The notes: generated by a model from the letters alone, not told the origin. Positions 27,910 through 36,839 are shown, numbered from the stretch's first letter. The stretch is 64,000 nucleotides of DNA from Brevibacillus centrosporus (GCF_003710815.1 NZ_RHHP01000015.1:62001-126000); one strand, 5' to 3'. Numbers and translations: made by a program.

Positions 27910-28551
27910 ATGTTTCGCATCGAGCCGAGAGTACAGGGGGTAACACCAGAGCTTTTGGAGCTATATTGCGAAATCAGTCCTTCGACGATTGGTCATATGA
28001 CGGATTTCGGTTTCCTGAATGGCCTCAGGCCGCAGTTTCGCCCGATTTCCCTCTTAGGAAATGCAGTGACCGTTCGAATCCCTCATATGGACGCTACGGC
28101 GATTCGTCATGCACTCGATCTGGCAGAGCCCGGAGACGTTTTGGTGATTGATATGTCAGGTGATGACCAACGCGCGTGCTGGGGGGAATTTCGCACCTAT
28201 GCAGCCATGGCCAAAAAGCTGGCGGGTGTCATTGTCGCAGGCTGCGTGGCCGATGTGCGAGTAATCACGAGTCTCGGGTTTCCCGTATACTCCAAAGGCA
28301 TCAGTGCGCTCAATACCCGGTCGCTGCAGCTGGAGGGAGAAGTCAATACGCCTATCAGTGTTTGCGGTGTTAGCGTCCTGCCTGGCGATCTGATCGTGGG
28401 CGATGACGACGGCGTTTTCGTGATTAGCCCGAAGCATGCGACAGAGATCGGACTTCGCGCATTGGAAAAGCAGCGCAGGGAGGCAAAGAAACGGCAAGAG
28501 TACGGCTACGATCAACTTCTCGAGGGGGCTCTCAAAGGGAAGAGCGTATAG
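27910..28551 (+). CDS. RraA-like / HMG-aldolase family protein
   Basis: A 213-residue protein of the fold shared by RraA, 4-hydroxy-4-methyl-2-oxoglutarate aldolase and oxaloacetate decarboxylase. Conserved parts: GDVLVIDMSGDD, GEFRTYAAMAKKLAGVIVAG, VRVITSLGFPVYSKG and GDLIVGDDDGVFVI. Metal-binding Asp residues are present. ATG 27910 follows GGGAGGAAC, 28 bases after the third synthetase, so it is part of the operon. Staphyloferrin B and achromobactin clusters carry an aldolase-fold enzyme supplying citrate. I infer that this protein may have an analogous task in making or cleaving a hydroxy-carboxylate unit. RNase E inhibition is unlikely here. Confidence 0.8.
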   Translation: MFRIEPRVQGVTPELLELYCEISPSTIGHMTDFGFLNGLRPQFRPISLLGNAVTVRIPHMDATAIRHALDLAEPGDVLVIDMSGDDQRACWGEFRTYAAMAKKLAGVIVAGCVADVRVITSLGFPVYSKGISALNTRSLQLEGEVNTPISVCGVSVLPGDLIVGDDDGVFVISPKHATEIGLRALEKQRREAKKRQEYGYDQLLEGALKGKSV

Positions 28552-28580
28552 ATCGTGAAGAAAAGAGCGAGGTGATTTCC

Positions 28581-29912
28581 ATGATCCAAACAAAACGACA
28601 GCTTCATCTCAACTTGTTTATCATGAGTACCGGGCATCACGAAGCATCCTGGCGTCATCCGGATGCCTCTCCGCATATGGCGACCAGCATTGAATATTAT
28701 CAAAAGCTCGCACAAACAGCGGAGCGAGGAAAAATGGATTCGATCTTCCTCGCCGAAAAATACCGATTGCCGAAATCGATCCAGCATCGCGTGATCCCGC
28801 AGATGGAAGCTTTTACGCTGTTGTCCGCGATTGCAGCGGTAACCAAGCGGATCGGACTAACAGCTACTGCATCGACGACCTACAATGAGCCATACCATAT
28901 CGCGAGAAAGTTTGCGTCCTTGGACCACATCAGCGGGGGACGGGCAGGCTGGAACATTGTCACTTCCACCGGGGATGCAACGGCGAGAAACTTCAGTCGC
29001 GAGGAGCATATGGATCATCAAGCACGCTATGACAGAGGCAGAGAATTTGTGGAAGTGGTCAAACGTCTGTGGGACAGCTGGCAAGAGGATTCACTCGTGA
29101 TTGATAAAGAGTCGGGAATTTACGCAGACCTCGGAAAAATTCAAGCGGCGGATTTTAAGGGGGAGCATTTTTCCGTTCGCGGCGCGCTCAATATTCCTCG
29201 CTCGCCGCAAACGTACCCGGTATTGGTGCAGGCTGGCTCCTCCGATGACGGGAAGGAATTTGCGGCAGAGCTGGCAGAAGTCGTGTTCACCGTGCAGCAC
29301 ACACTGGAGGACGCGATTGCCTTTTACGCGGATGTGAAGAATCGGGCGAGAAAATACGGTCGCAGCGCAGAGCAAATAAAGATTTTGCCAGGCTTTATTC
29401 CGTATGTCGGTGATACGGAGGCAGAGGCGAGGGACAAGGAACGGGAGCTGAACGAGCTGAGCGTATCGGCTTATGGAATCCAATGCCTGTCCGACACGCT
29501 GCAAAAGGATATGTCCAAATACCCGCTGGATGGACCTGTTCCTTTGGACGAACTGCCATCCGTTCATGAAATCAAGGGACAGCAGGCGCGCTTTCAGCTG
29601 TACGTAGATTTGGCGCGGCGGGAGAACCTGACGATCCGCGAGCTCATTATCCGTACAGCAGGAGGCAGGGGGCATTTTACCTTTGCGGGCACCCCTGTAC
29701 AAATAGCAGACGTGCTGGAAAAATGGTTCCGCAGCGGGGCCGCAGATGGCTTCAATCTGATGCCGCCTTTGCTGCCTGTCGGTTTGGATGATTTCGTTGC
29801 GAAAGTCATACCCGAATTGCAAAACCGGGGCATTTATCGCACGGAGTACGAGGGCCGCACACTACGGGAGCATCTGGGCGTTGATGTGGAAAGCCTCCAT
29901 CAAAAGGTCTAA
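28581..29912 (+). CDS. NtaA/SnaA/DszA-type FMNH2-dependent monooxygenase
   Basis: A 443-residue bacterial-luciferase-like TIM-barrel enzyme of the nitrilotriacetate monooxygenase group: WRHPDASPHMA near the N-terminus, FLAEKYRLP, ASTTYNEPYHIARKFASLDH and GRAGWNIVTS near 120. These enzymes use reduced flavin from a partner reductase to oxidise chelators, sulfur compounds or heterocycles. ATG 28581 lies 6 bases after GAGGTG. It follows the RraA-like gene by 29 bases and ends the cluster before a terminator. It could tailor or break down the siderophore or another chelator; the Fur-linked nitroreductase-family protein at 32.6 kb is a conceivable electron partner. Both ideas are inference. Confidence 0.85.
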   Translation: MIQTKRQLHLNLFIMSTGHHEASWRHPDASPHMATSIEYYQKLAQTAERGKMDSIFLAEKYRLPKSIQHRVIPQMEAFTLLSAIAAVTKRIGLTATASTTYNEPYHIARKFASLDHISGGRAGWNIVTSTGDATARNFSREEHMDHQARYDRGREFVEVVKRLWDSWQEDSLVIDKESGIYADLGKIQAADFKGEHFSVRGALNIPRSPQTYPVLVQAGSSDDGKEFAAELAEVVFTVQHTLEDAIAFYADVKNRARKYGRSAEQIKILPGFIPYVGDTEAEARDKERELNELSVSAYGIQCLSDTLQKDMSKYPLDGPVPLDELPSVHEIKGQQARFQLYVDLARRENLTIRELIIRTAGGRGHFTFAGTPVQIADVLEKWFRSGAADGFNLMPPLLPVGLDDFVAKVIPELQNRGIYRTEYEGRTLREHLGVDVESLHQKV

Positions 29913-29920
29913 GCATAAAA

Positions 29921-29962
29921 GGAAGGAAGCCAGGCTGCTACGTGCCGAGCTTCCTTCTTTTT
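29921..29962 (+). terminator. Bidirectional terminator closing the siderophore operon
   Basis: GAAGGAAGC and GCTTCCTTC flank an 18-base loop, with T runs on the right and A-rich DNA on the left. It lies between convergent genes. Confidence 0.85.
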
Positions 29963-30846
29963 TCTGTGAGAGCGGGTGTATGCTCCGGCCTTAGTGTCGC
30001 GAATAATACCCCGCCCAAGGTAACGATCCCCCCTGCGAGCGACAGCCAGGTCGGGACTTCGCCAAGCCAGACCCACGCGATGGCAAAAGCGAGAGCAGGC
30101 GTCAAGTAGAGAGAGCTCGTCGCTTCGGAGGTGCCGATCCTTGAAATGACGTAGGCGAGAGCGAGATAAGCCAGTACAGTCGGGAAGATGCCCAGGTACA
30201 GGGCACTGAGTGTCACTTCGGCAGGCGCTTGGGCCATCGCTGTACCCAATCCTGGCAATGCATAGAGCATGAAAAATGTGCCACCCCAGATGGTGTAGGC
30301 GGTAAAAGCGAGGAAGCCGTATTTCTCGATATAGGCCTTCTGGAAAGTAAAGTAGATGCTCTCCGAAAAGGAAGCCAGCAAAATGAGGAAGATCCCGCTG
30401 TTCCACTGAAACGGCTCTCCCGTACCGATCGAGCTGATCATGACACCGAGAAACCCTAGGAAAGAGCCCACCCAGCCTCTCCATCCGAATCGCTCGCGAT
30501 AAAACAGCAGGGCGAGCATCGAAGCAAACAGGGGCGTCGTAGAAACGAAAAGGCTGGCTACCCCGGCGCTGATGGTCTGTTCTCCGTAATTCAGCGCAAC
30601 ATGGTAGACGGTAAAGCCCAGTCCGCCAAACAGCAGCAAGGCGGGAATGTCCCTGCGATCAGGCAGGGGAATCCGAAAGAGAAGGGCTAACAGCAGCAAT
30701 AGGGCAGACCCGATGAGAAAGCGCAGCAGCGATAGCTGATCAGGTGAGTAAGCGACTAGACCCATGCGAATTCCGGGAAAGGCAGAGGCCCATATCAGGA
30801 TGCTAAAACACTGCGCCAGAACTAGGCCGAGCTGAGATTGTTTCAT
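29938..30846 (-). CDS. EamA/DMT-family metabolite exporter
   Basis: A 302-residue protein with ten hydrophobic helices in two EamA repeats (first FSILIWASAFPGIRMGL, second after about residue 150). Such proteins export amino acids or other small metabolites. ATG 30846 has AGAGGACC upstream; a TTG further out is less likely. It is divergent from a MocR regulator 161 bases away, a common pairing where the regulator controls the transporter. Confidence 0.88.
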   Translation of the reverse strand: MKQSQLGLVLAQCFSILIWASAFPGIRMGLVAYSPDQLSLLRFLIGSALLLLLALLFRIPLPDRRDIPALLLFGGLGFTVYHVALNYGEQTISAGVASLFVSTTPLFASMLALLFYRERFGWRGWVGSFLGFLGVMISSIGTGEPFQWNSGIFLILLASFSESIYFTFQKAYIEKYGFLAFTAYTIWGGTFFMLYALPGLGTAMAQAPAEVTLSALYLGIFPTVLAYLALAYVISRIGTSEATSSLYLTPALAFAIAWVWLGEVPTWLSLAGGIVTLGGVLFATLRPEHTPALTEKRRKLGT

Positions 30847-31007
30847 GGGATCGACTGGTCCTCTCTGCAAGAAAATTCAATCAAAGAGAAAGAAACGGAA
30901 GTGAGCAGCTGTTTTCATCTTAAATTCGAACTGATAAAATAGCTTCAACCAGTTGCGTCAAACAAAACCCAACCACTTTGCCCGTGAAAGGTAAACGAGA
31001 GGGGCGG

Positions 31008-32459
31008 ATGATCGTGAGCAAAACAGCAGTGGGTACAAGCAAAAAACAACCCAAATACAAACAAATTATCAACCACATAAAAGAGAAGATTTCCACAGGA
31101 GAATGGCCGATTGGAAGTGTCATCCCCAGCCAGCGCGAATTGGCTGTGCATTTTGGGGTGAACCGCAGCACCGTCATTACCGCACTGGAAGAGCTGATGG
31201 CGGATGGATTGCTGGAAGGAAAAATCGGGATGGGAACAGTCGTCATCAACAACACATGGACCCTGCTGGCGACTAATCCACCGCCTGATTGGAACGAGTA
31301 TGTACAATCCGGGCTGCACAAGCCGAGTCAGGCTGCGGTGCAGGAGATCAATCGGGATGAGTCCAACAAGAGCTTAATTCAGCTCAGCAAAGGGGAGTTG
31401 GCACCCGACATCTTCCCGTTAGCGACCATGAAAGCCGTCATGCAGCGCGTGACAGATCGTCTGGAAACGTTTGGCTACGAGGAGCCGCGGGGATATTTGC
31501 CGTTGCGTCAGGCTCTGAGCGACTATGTCAAAGGGCTTGGTATCGATGCATCTCCTTCCTCGATCCTGATCGTGTCGGGAGGCTTGCAGGCTCTCCAGCT
31601 CATTGCGGTCGGGCTGCTGCATCGGGGCTCGACCGTTTTTTTGGAGCGGCCTTCTTACGTGTATTCCTTGCACGTCTTTCAGTCAGCGGGGATGAAGCTG
31701 TCTGGACTGCCGATGGATCAGCAGGGGCTGATGCCCGGGGCCATTTCGGAGCAAAAGAAACTGAGGAGTGGGGATATTCTCTATACCATCCCCTGTTATC
31801 ACAATCCGACCGGTGTGCTCATGTCAGAAAAAAGACGCCAGGAGCTTCTCGGCGTCTGTGAAGAAGTGCGCTTGCCTGTCATGGAGGACGACATCTACCG
31901 CGAGCTGTGGCTGGATGAACCGGCACCACCTCCGCTCAAAGCAATGGACAAGCACGGGCATGTCTTGTATCTGGGGAGTCTTTCGAAGTCGCTGACACCG
32001 GGCCTGCGCATCGGCTGGATCATTGGCCCGGAGCCTGTCATCGAGCGCTTGGCGGATATCAAAATGCAAACGGATTACGGGGCAAGCTCGCTGTCGCAAA
32101 GAGTAGCAGCAGAATGGCTGTCAAGCGGTCTGTACAGCCAGCATACGCAAATGGTGAGAGAGGAGCTGAAAATACGCAGGGCAGCGATGCTAGGAGCTTT
32201 GGAGCTGCATATGAAAGAGTTAGTGGACTGGCATACTCCAGCGGGAGGCTTTTTTATCTGGCTAAAAATCAGAGCGAAGGTATCTATGCTTGAGCTGTTC
32301 AGCAAAGCATCCCGTCAAGGCGTGCTCCTGAATCCGGGGAACATTTACGCCCAGGAAACGGATGGGTACTTGCGGCTTTCGTACGCTTATGCTGCGCTGC
32401 CACAGCTGGAGCAAGGGGTACGAAAGCTGAGTGAAATCGTCGCCAGCCTGAGCAGATGA
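31008..32459 (+). CDS. MocR-type GntR/aminotransferase transcription regulator
   Basis: A 483-residue fusion. An N-terminal winged HTH of GntR type (IPSQRELAVHFGVNRSTVI near 45) is joined to a type I PLP aminotransferase fold (YTIPCYHNPTGV near 260, PLP-Lys in SLSKSLTPGLRIGW near 325). PLP or an amino compound acts as effector in this class. ATG 31008 sits just after GAGAGGGGCGG; the GTG at 31014 gives a better spacing. It is divergent from the EamA gene, which it probably regulates. Confidence 0.9.
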   Translation: MIVSKTAVGTSKKQPKYKQIINHIKEKISTGEWPIGSVIPSQRELAVHFGVNRSTVITALEELMADGLLEGKIGMGTVVINNTWTLLATNPPPDWNEYVQSGLHKPSQAAVQEINRDESNKSLIQLSKGELAPDIFPLATMKAVMQRVTDRLETFGYEEPRGYLPLRQALSDYVKGLGIDASPSSILIVSGGLQALQLIAVGLLHRGSTVFLERPSYVYSLHVFQSAGMKLSGLPMDQQGLMPGAISEQKKLRSGDILYTIPCYHNPTGVLMSEKRRQELLGVCEEVRLPVMEDDIYRELWLDEPAPPPLKAMDKHGHVLYLGSLSKSLTPGLRIGWIIGPEPVIERLADIKMQTDYGASSLSQRVAAEWLSSGLYSQHTQMVREELKIRRAAMLGALELHMKELVDWHTPAGGFFIWLKIRAKVSMLELFSKASRQGVLLNPGNIYAQETDGYLRLSYAYAALPQLEQGVRKLSEIVASLSR

Positions 32460-32542
32460 CGCTTAGGCTGTCCTTTTTTCTGTCCGTGCAGTCGATTTCT
32501 ACGAAGTGCTACTTGATTTTACGAGAAGGGAACGTTAACATA

Positions 32543-32562
32543 TGGTAATGAGAACCATTATC
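32543..32562 (+). promoter_or_regulatory. Fur box upstream of the nitroreductase gene
   Basis: TGGTAATGAGAACCATTATC has the inverted-repeat form AATGA-x-AA-CCATTATC of the iron box. It lies 38 bases before ATG 32601 and predicts induction under iron limitation. Confidence 0.75.
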
Positions 32563-32600
32563 AAAAGAAAAACATTCTTTTTAAAGGGTGAATCGATACC

Positions 32601-33143
32601 ATGTCCATCTCCAAAGTGATTCGCGAGCGTCGCTCGATAAAAAAAGACTATAAAGCCGATGCCGTTCCCGAAGAGCTCGTTCTCGAGCTGCTCAACGACG
32701 CTGTTTACGCACCGAACCATGGTCTTCGTGAGCCTTGGCGCTTTTTGTTCATCTCGACGGAAAGCAAAGAGACCTTCATCGAGCGGATGCTCCCGGTATA
32801 CGCCCCAGAGCAAAGAGAGACGCGCCGACAGCTGTTCAGCGAGCCTGCTGCATTTTTGATCGTGATTATGAAAGAGGATCCGCGGCAAAAGCAGTGGGAA
32901 GAAGATTTCAGCGCGACTTGTGCCATGATCCAAAACTTTCAGCTGTTAGCTTGGGAGCGTGGCCTCGGAGTCGTTTGGAAGACCAATCCGCATAACTGGG
33001 ATCCAAAAGCACATCAAGTGATGGGGGTTCAGCCGGGGGAGAAAATCGTCGGCTTCCTGCATCTCGGGTTTTTCGAGCCAGAAACTACACCAAAGGCAGG
33101 ACCACGTACGCCAGCCGAGAACAAGTTTACGAGGTTTGCCTAA
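32601..33143 (+). CDS. Nitroreductase-family flavoprotein, iron-regulated
   Basis: A 180-residue FMN-dependent oxidoreductase. The N-terminus VIRERRSIKKDY carries the Arg residues that bind FMN phosphate, followed by APNHGLREPWRFLF near 37 and GLGVVWKTNPHN near 120. ATG 32601 follows AAAGGGTG. The Fur box upstream suggests a role in iron metabolism, for example reduction of ferric chelates or of free flavin for the monooxygenase at 28.6 kb. That part is inference; the substrate cannot be read from sequence. Confidence 0.85.
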   Translation: MSISKVIRERRSIKKDYKADAVPEELVLELLNDAVYAPNHGLREPWRFLFISTESKETFIERMLPVYAPEQRETRRQLFSEPAAFLIVIMKEDPRQKQWEEDFSATCAMIQNFQLLAWERGLGVVWKTNPHNWDPKAHQVMGVQPGEKIVGFLHLGFFEPETTPKAGPRTPAENKFTRFA

Positions 33144-33154
33144 TAGAAAAGAAA

Positions 33155-33193
33155 CAAGCGAGCTCTCTTTGAAGAGGGCTCGCTTTCTTTTTG
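33155..33193 (+). terminator. Intrinsic terminator after the nitroreductase gene
   Basis: AAGCGAGCTCTC pairs with GAGGGCTCGCTTT, followed by CTTTTTG. Confidence 0.85.
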
Positions 33194-33197
33194 GGCA

Positions 33198-33241
33198 TGA
33201 AAAAAGCCCGCCCGAGCTAGAAGGGGGCTATTCGGGCGGCA
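33198..33241 (-). terminator. Minus-strand terminator-like hairpin
   Basis: On the minus strand, GCCGCCCGAATAG and CTCGGGCGGGC form a GC-rich stem followed by TTTTTTCAT. No minus-strand protein gene ends here; either an unannotated short transcript from 33240-33490 stops here, or it is antisense roadblock structure. The 33242-33494 stretch holds no gene I can recognise on either strand. Confidence 0.5.
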
Positions 33242-33494
33242 AATGGAGGACGATATGTCCATCGTAGGGTCTGACAACCTCTATGATAGCGGAGGGATGT
33301 TAAGGAACCGTAGAGACAACATAAAGCGTTTGTTAATTTTTAGGCAGGCAAGCACCCTTTTTCTTTCAAATGGGGTTTTTGGCTAGACAGGCATCCATAC
33401 GGACGTGAGAGGTTTGTCATATGGTGGAAGTAAGTTCGCTGTGCATGCGCAAAACGCAGTGACTTTACCTTTTCGGGAGAGGGGAGAGAGGACG

Positions 33495-33581
33495 TTGGGA
33501 TTCGGTTTTGGCTTTGGCAACGGCGGTTTTCTGTGGATCATTCTCATCATTCTTCTGATTGCGTGTTTCTGTGATGACTAA
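33495..33581 (+). CDS. YjcZ-type tiny sporulation membrane peptide
   Basis: A 28-residue peptide starting MGFGFGFGNGGF and continuing with one hydrophobic span (LWIILIILLIACF) and CDD. The Gly/Phe-rich head plus single helix is the pattern of the YjcZ family, which in Bacillus is made during sporulation. The start is TTG 33495, with GGGGAGAGAGG 7 bases before it. A strong terminator follows directly. Confidence 0.7.
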   Translation: MGFGFGFGNGGFLWIILIILLIACFCDD

Positions 33582-33592
33582 TTAGGTCTAGT

Positions 33593-33634
33593 AAAAAAAA
33601 CTCTGTGCCTTTCATTTAGGCGCAGAGTTTTTTG
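33593..33634 (+). terminator. Bidirectional terminator
   Basis: AAAAAAACTCTG and CAGAGTTTTTT form a symmetric hairpin serving the peptide gene on the plus strand and the ABC operon on the minus strand. Confidence 0.9.
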
Positions 33635-33653
33635 ATGTAAAGTGGTACGAGCC

Positions 33654-34388
33654 TTACTTTAAATGTTGTAGGAATTGACGGGTTCTCTCTTCACGAGGCT
33701 GGGTAAATAGCTGCTGAGGAGTGCCATGCTCCACGATGATGCCTTGGTCCATGAAGATAACTTCATCGGCAACCTCTCGTGCGAATCCCATCTCATGGGT
33801 GACGACGACCATCGTCATTCCTTCCTGTGCTAGCTCTTTCATGACTTTCAGAACTTCGCCTACTAGCTCAGGGTCGAGTGCGGATGTCGGTTCGTCGAAC
33901 AGCATGACCTGCGGATCCATAGCAAGAGCGCGGGCGATTCCCACCCGTTGCTGCTGCCCGCCGGATAGCTGGGCTGGATAGTGGTCGAGCTTGTCGCCAA
34001 GACCTACTTTCACGAGAAGGGAAGAAGCCTTCTCCTTCGCTTTTTCCTTACTTATCTTTTTCACCGTAACAGGTCCCTCCATGACATTTTCCAAGGCGGT
34101 CATGTGGGGGAACAGATTGTAGCTTTGAAAGACCATACCGGTTTGCTTGCGCAGGCTTGGAAGAGAAGAGCGCTCTACTTTTTTCGAGAAATCCAGACGG
34201 ACGTCACCGATTTGAACACTGCCGCTCGTCGGGACCTCCAAGGCATTCAGGCAGCGCAGCAGCGTGGTTTTTCCAGATCCGGATGGTCCGATGATAACGA
34301 CTACCTTGCCTTTGGCTACGTCCAGGGAGATGCCTCGCAACACCTTCAATTGAGCGAACTGCTTGTGCAAATCCGTAATAGAAATCAT
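33654..34388 (-). CDS. Polar amino-acid ABC importer, ATPase
   Basis: A 244-residue ATPase of the GlnQ/TcyN group that powers uptake. Walker A is GPSGSGKTT near residue 33, the signature [15 protein letters not shown] near 142, and Walker [15 protein letters not shown] near 164. It is last in an operon of two binding proteins, a permease and this ATPase. Substrate is likely cystine or another polar amino acid, judged from the two paralogous binding proteins as in B. subtilis tcyJKLMN; this is not proven. Confidence 0.93.
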   Translation of the reverse strand: MISITDLHKQFAQLKVLRGISLDVAKGKVVVIIGPSGSGKTTLLRCLNALEVPTSGSVQIGDVRLDFSKKVERSSLPSLRKQTGMVFQSYNLFPHMTALENVMEGPVTVKKISKEKAKEKASSLLVKVGLGDKLDHYPAQLSGGQQQRVGIARALAMDPQVMLFDEPTSALDPELVGEVLKVMKELAQEGMTMVVVTHEMGFAREVADEVIFMDQGIIVEHGTPQQLFTQPREERTRQFLQHLK

Positions 34389-34417
34389 TTGAATTCACCT
34401 ACTTTATATCGGGCTGC

Positions 34418-35113
34418 TTATACGTAACGGTCCAGCTTGTTTTCGAGTCGGTCCTGGATGATCGACAGGATGAAGCAGATGATCCAGTAAATGAGAGCGG
34501 CCTCCGAGTATAGGAGGAGCGGCTCATAGGTAGAGGCGACGATCTCCTGTGCTTTTCGGAACATTTCCGGCACGAGGATCGCTGCCGCGAGCGAGGTGTC
34601 CTTGACCAAGCTGATAAACGAGTTGGACAACGGCGGGACCGAGACCCGAGCAGCCTGCGGCAGGATTACTCTTTGCAGGGCTTGCCAGTAGGTCATTCCG
34701 ATCGAATACGCAGCTTCCCATTGACCTTTGGGGATCGACAGGATCGCAGCACGCACCACCTCCGAAGAATAGGCACCTACACTGAGCGAGAAGCCGATGA
34801 TGGCGGAGGGTATCGGATCAATCATGATGCCAATACTGGGCAAACCGAAAAAGATGATAAACAACTGAACAAGCAAAGGCGTTCCACGGATGATCGAGAC
34901 GTAGACTCGCGCGATGGCAACCAGCGGCTTGATGCCGGAGATACGTGCTAGCGCCGTCAAGATCGCAAGGATGAGACCGAAGAAAAACGCCACAATCGCA
35001 AGGGTCAAAGAATAGAGCAAGGCTCCTTTCACCAAAGGGAGAAAGGAGCTTTGCGCGATTGTGATCCAACGGTCCAGACGTTCTGGATTGTCAAAAAAGT
35101 TACTGAGAGACAT
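34418..35113 (-). CDS. Polar amino-acid ABC importer, permease
   Basis: A 231-residue membrane protein of the HisM/GlnP type with five helices. The cytoplasmic EAA loop that docks to the ATPase is [20 protein letters not shown], near residue 133. ATG 35113 lies inside the end of the upstream binding-protein gene (14-base overlap), so the two are translationally coupled. Only one permease gene is present, so it probably forms a homodimer. Confidence 0.92.
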   Translation of the reverse strand: MSLSNFFDNPERLDRWITIAQSSFLPLVKGALLYSLTLAIVAFFFGLILAILTALARISGIKPLVAIARVYVSIIRGTPLLVQLFIIFFGLPSIGIMIDPIPSAIIGFSLSVGAYSSEVVRAAILSIPKGQWEAAYSIGMTYWQALQRVILPQAARVSVPPLSNSFISLVKDTSLAAAILVPEMFRKAQEIVASTYEPLLLYSEAALIYWIICFILSIIQDRLENKLDRYV

Positions 35114-35939
35114 CTGCACCAAACCATTTCTCGGAGATTTTTTTCAGCGTGCCGTCTTTTCTCATTTCTTCAAGCGCGCTGTTGAATGCATCCACCAGCT
35201 CCGTGCTGCCTTTGCGGAACATAAATCCGTTTTCCGCGACATTCGGATCTTTGGCGATGATTTTGATCGGCGTATCTGGCTTCTGCTTCAGGAAGTCCAA
35301 AAGGGACAAACCATCGTTGATTGTAATATCCACACGTTTAGAGACGAGCAGGTCGATCGCTTGGTTAAAGCCTTCCACCCCAACGATCTCTGCACCGTTT
35401 TTCTTCGCGATATCGGTCAGGTTACTGGTGAGCGTTTGTGCTGCCTTCAAGCCCTTGATGTCTTCGAAGCCTTTTACGGTCGTGTTGTCTTTATGTGTCA
35501 CGAGCACTGCTGTAGAAACTGTATAGGCCTTGGAGAAATCGTATTTTTCCTGACGGTCCGGACGGATGCCTACCTGGTTGGCGATCACATCAAAGCGCTT
35601 GGAATCGAGACCGGCGAACATCGCATCCCATTGTGTTTCTTGGAAAACAGGCTCCACGCCCATGCGCTTGGCAACCTCGGTTACGACTTCTACGTCATAG
35701 CCAGTCAGCTTTCCGGACGTATCGTGGAACGTAAATGGTGCGTAGGTGCCTTCCGTTCCGATCAGGAGTTTGCCGTCAGCTTTTACTTTATCCAACAAGC
35801 TTTGCTCCTTAGGTGCTTCGGCAGGAGAAGAGCTCGAAGCTTCATGATTTTGATGCGTTTGACTCGTTGTTGCTGACCCGCAACCCGCCAAGGCGAACAC
35901 CAGGGTAGAGACGATGGCAGTGAATAAACTTTTTTTCAT
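35100..35939 (-). CDS. Amino-acid-binding lipoprotein, copy 2
   Basis: A 279-residue extracellular substrate-binding lipoprotein: signal peptide with lipobox LAGC at 17-20, a Ser/His/Gln-rich linker, then an SBP_bac_3 domain from [18 protein letters not shown] to [11 protein letters not shown]. It is paralogous to the next gene upstream over its whole length, and almost identical in blocks such as [20 protein letters not shown]. It is followed by the permease it feeds. Confidence 0.92.
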   Translation of the reverse strand: MKKSLFTAIVSTLVFALAGCGSATTSQTHQNHEASSSSPAEAPKEQSLLDKVKADGKLLIGTEGTYAPFTFHDTSGKLTGYDVEVVTEVAKRMGVEPVFQETQWDAMFAGLDSKRFDVIANQVGIRPDRQEKYDFSKAYTVSTAVLVTHKDNTTVKGFEDIKGLKAAQTLTSNLTDIAKKNGAEIVGVEGFNQAIDLLVSKRVDITINDGLSLLDFLKQKPDTPIKIIAKDPNVAENGFMFRKGSTELVDAFNSALEEMRKDGTLKKISEKWFGADVSQ

Positions 35940-36017
35940 AACATAACCCCCACTAAACCGATGTGAATTAAATAAAGAAAATACTATAAGGGTTGGGTGG
36001 TTTTGTCAATGAAATGT

Positions 36018-36839
36018 TTATTTGGAAATGTCCTCGCCAAACCACTTCTCAGAGATCTTTTTCAGCGTGCCGTCCTGCTGCATCTCATCCAGTGCTTTGC
36101 TCATCGCATCTGCCAGATCGGTGCTGCCTTTGCGGAACATGAAAGCAGTTGGCTGACCCTCTTCACTTTTCGCGACAATTTTAATCGGAGCATCCGGTTT
36201 TTGTTTCAAATAATCGAGCACGGTCAGGTTATCGTTGAGGGAAACGTCCACGCGGTTGGAGGCAATCAGATCAATCGCTTGGTTGAAGCCTTCTACGGCA
36301 ACGATTTCGGCACCATTGGAACGCGCGATGTCTGCGTAGTTGCTGGTCATGGATTGGCCAGCCTTCAGTCCTTTGATATCTTTAAAATCTTTTACAGTGG
36401 TGTTGCTCTTATTGGTGACCAGCACGGAGTACGAAAATGAATACGGCTTGGAGAAATCGTATTTTTCCTGACGATCAGGACGAACCCCTACCTGATTGGC
36501 GACTACATCGAAGCGTTTGGAATCCAGACCCGCAAACATGGCATCCCATTGCGTTTCCTGGAAAACAGGCTCTACGCCCAGGCGCTTCGCTACCTCGGAG
36601 GCGACATCTACATCATAGCCTGTCAAAGCTCCCGATTGATCGTGGAAGGTGAAGGGAGAGTACGTACCCTCTGTACCGATGACAAGCTTTTTATCTGCTT
36701 TGACTTTTTCCAGCAGGCTCTGCGCAGCGGCTTGATCTGCCGGAGGAGTCGTATTGTTTGGCTGAGATCCGGACGTACCACATCCTGCAATTCCAAGTAG
36801 AACAGTAGATATTAAGGCAGAGAAAATGAGCTTTTTCAT
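36018..36839 (-). CDS. Amino-acid-binding lipoprotein, copy 1
   Basis: A 273-residue paralogue and first gene of the operon. Lipobox IAGC at 17-20; SBP domain with [33 protein letters not shown] and [11 protein letters not shown]. The two copies differ most in the linker and in the region after residue 170 that lines the ligand pocket, so they may bind related but different ligands (cystine, methylated or seleno analogues). The 78-base gap to copy 2 has no obvious terminator. Confidence 0.92.
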   Translation of the reverse strand: MKKLIFSALISTVLLGIAGCGTSGSQPNNTTPPADQAAAQSLLEKVKADKKLVIGTEGTYSPFTFHDQSGALTGYDVDVASEVAKRLGVEPVFQETQWDAMFAGLDSKRFDVVANQVGVRPDRQEKYDFSKPYSFSYSVLVTNKSNTTVKDFKDIKGLKAGQSMTSNYADIARSNGAEIVAVEGFNQAIDLIASNRVDVSLNDNLTVLDYLKQKPDAPIKIVAKSEEGQPTAFMFRKGSTDLADAMSKALDEMQQDGTLKKISEKWFGEDISK

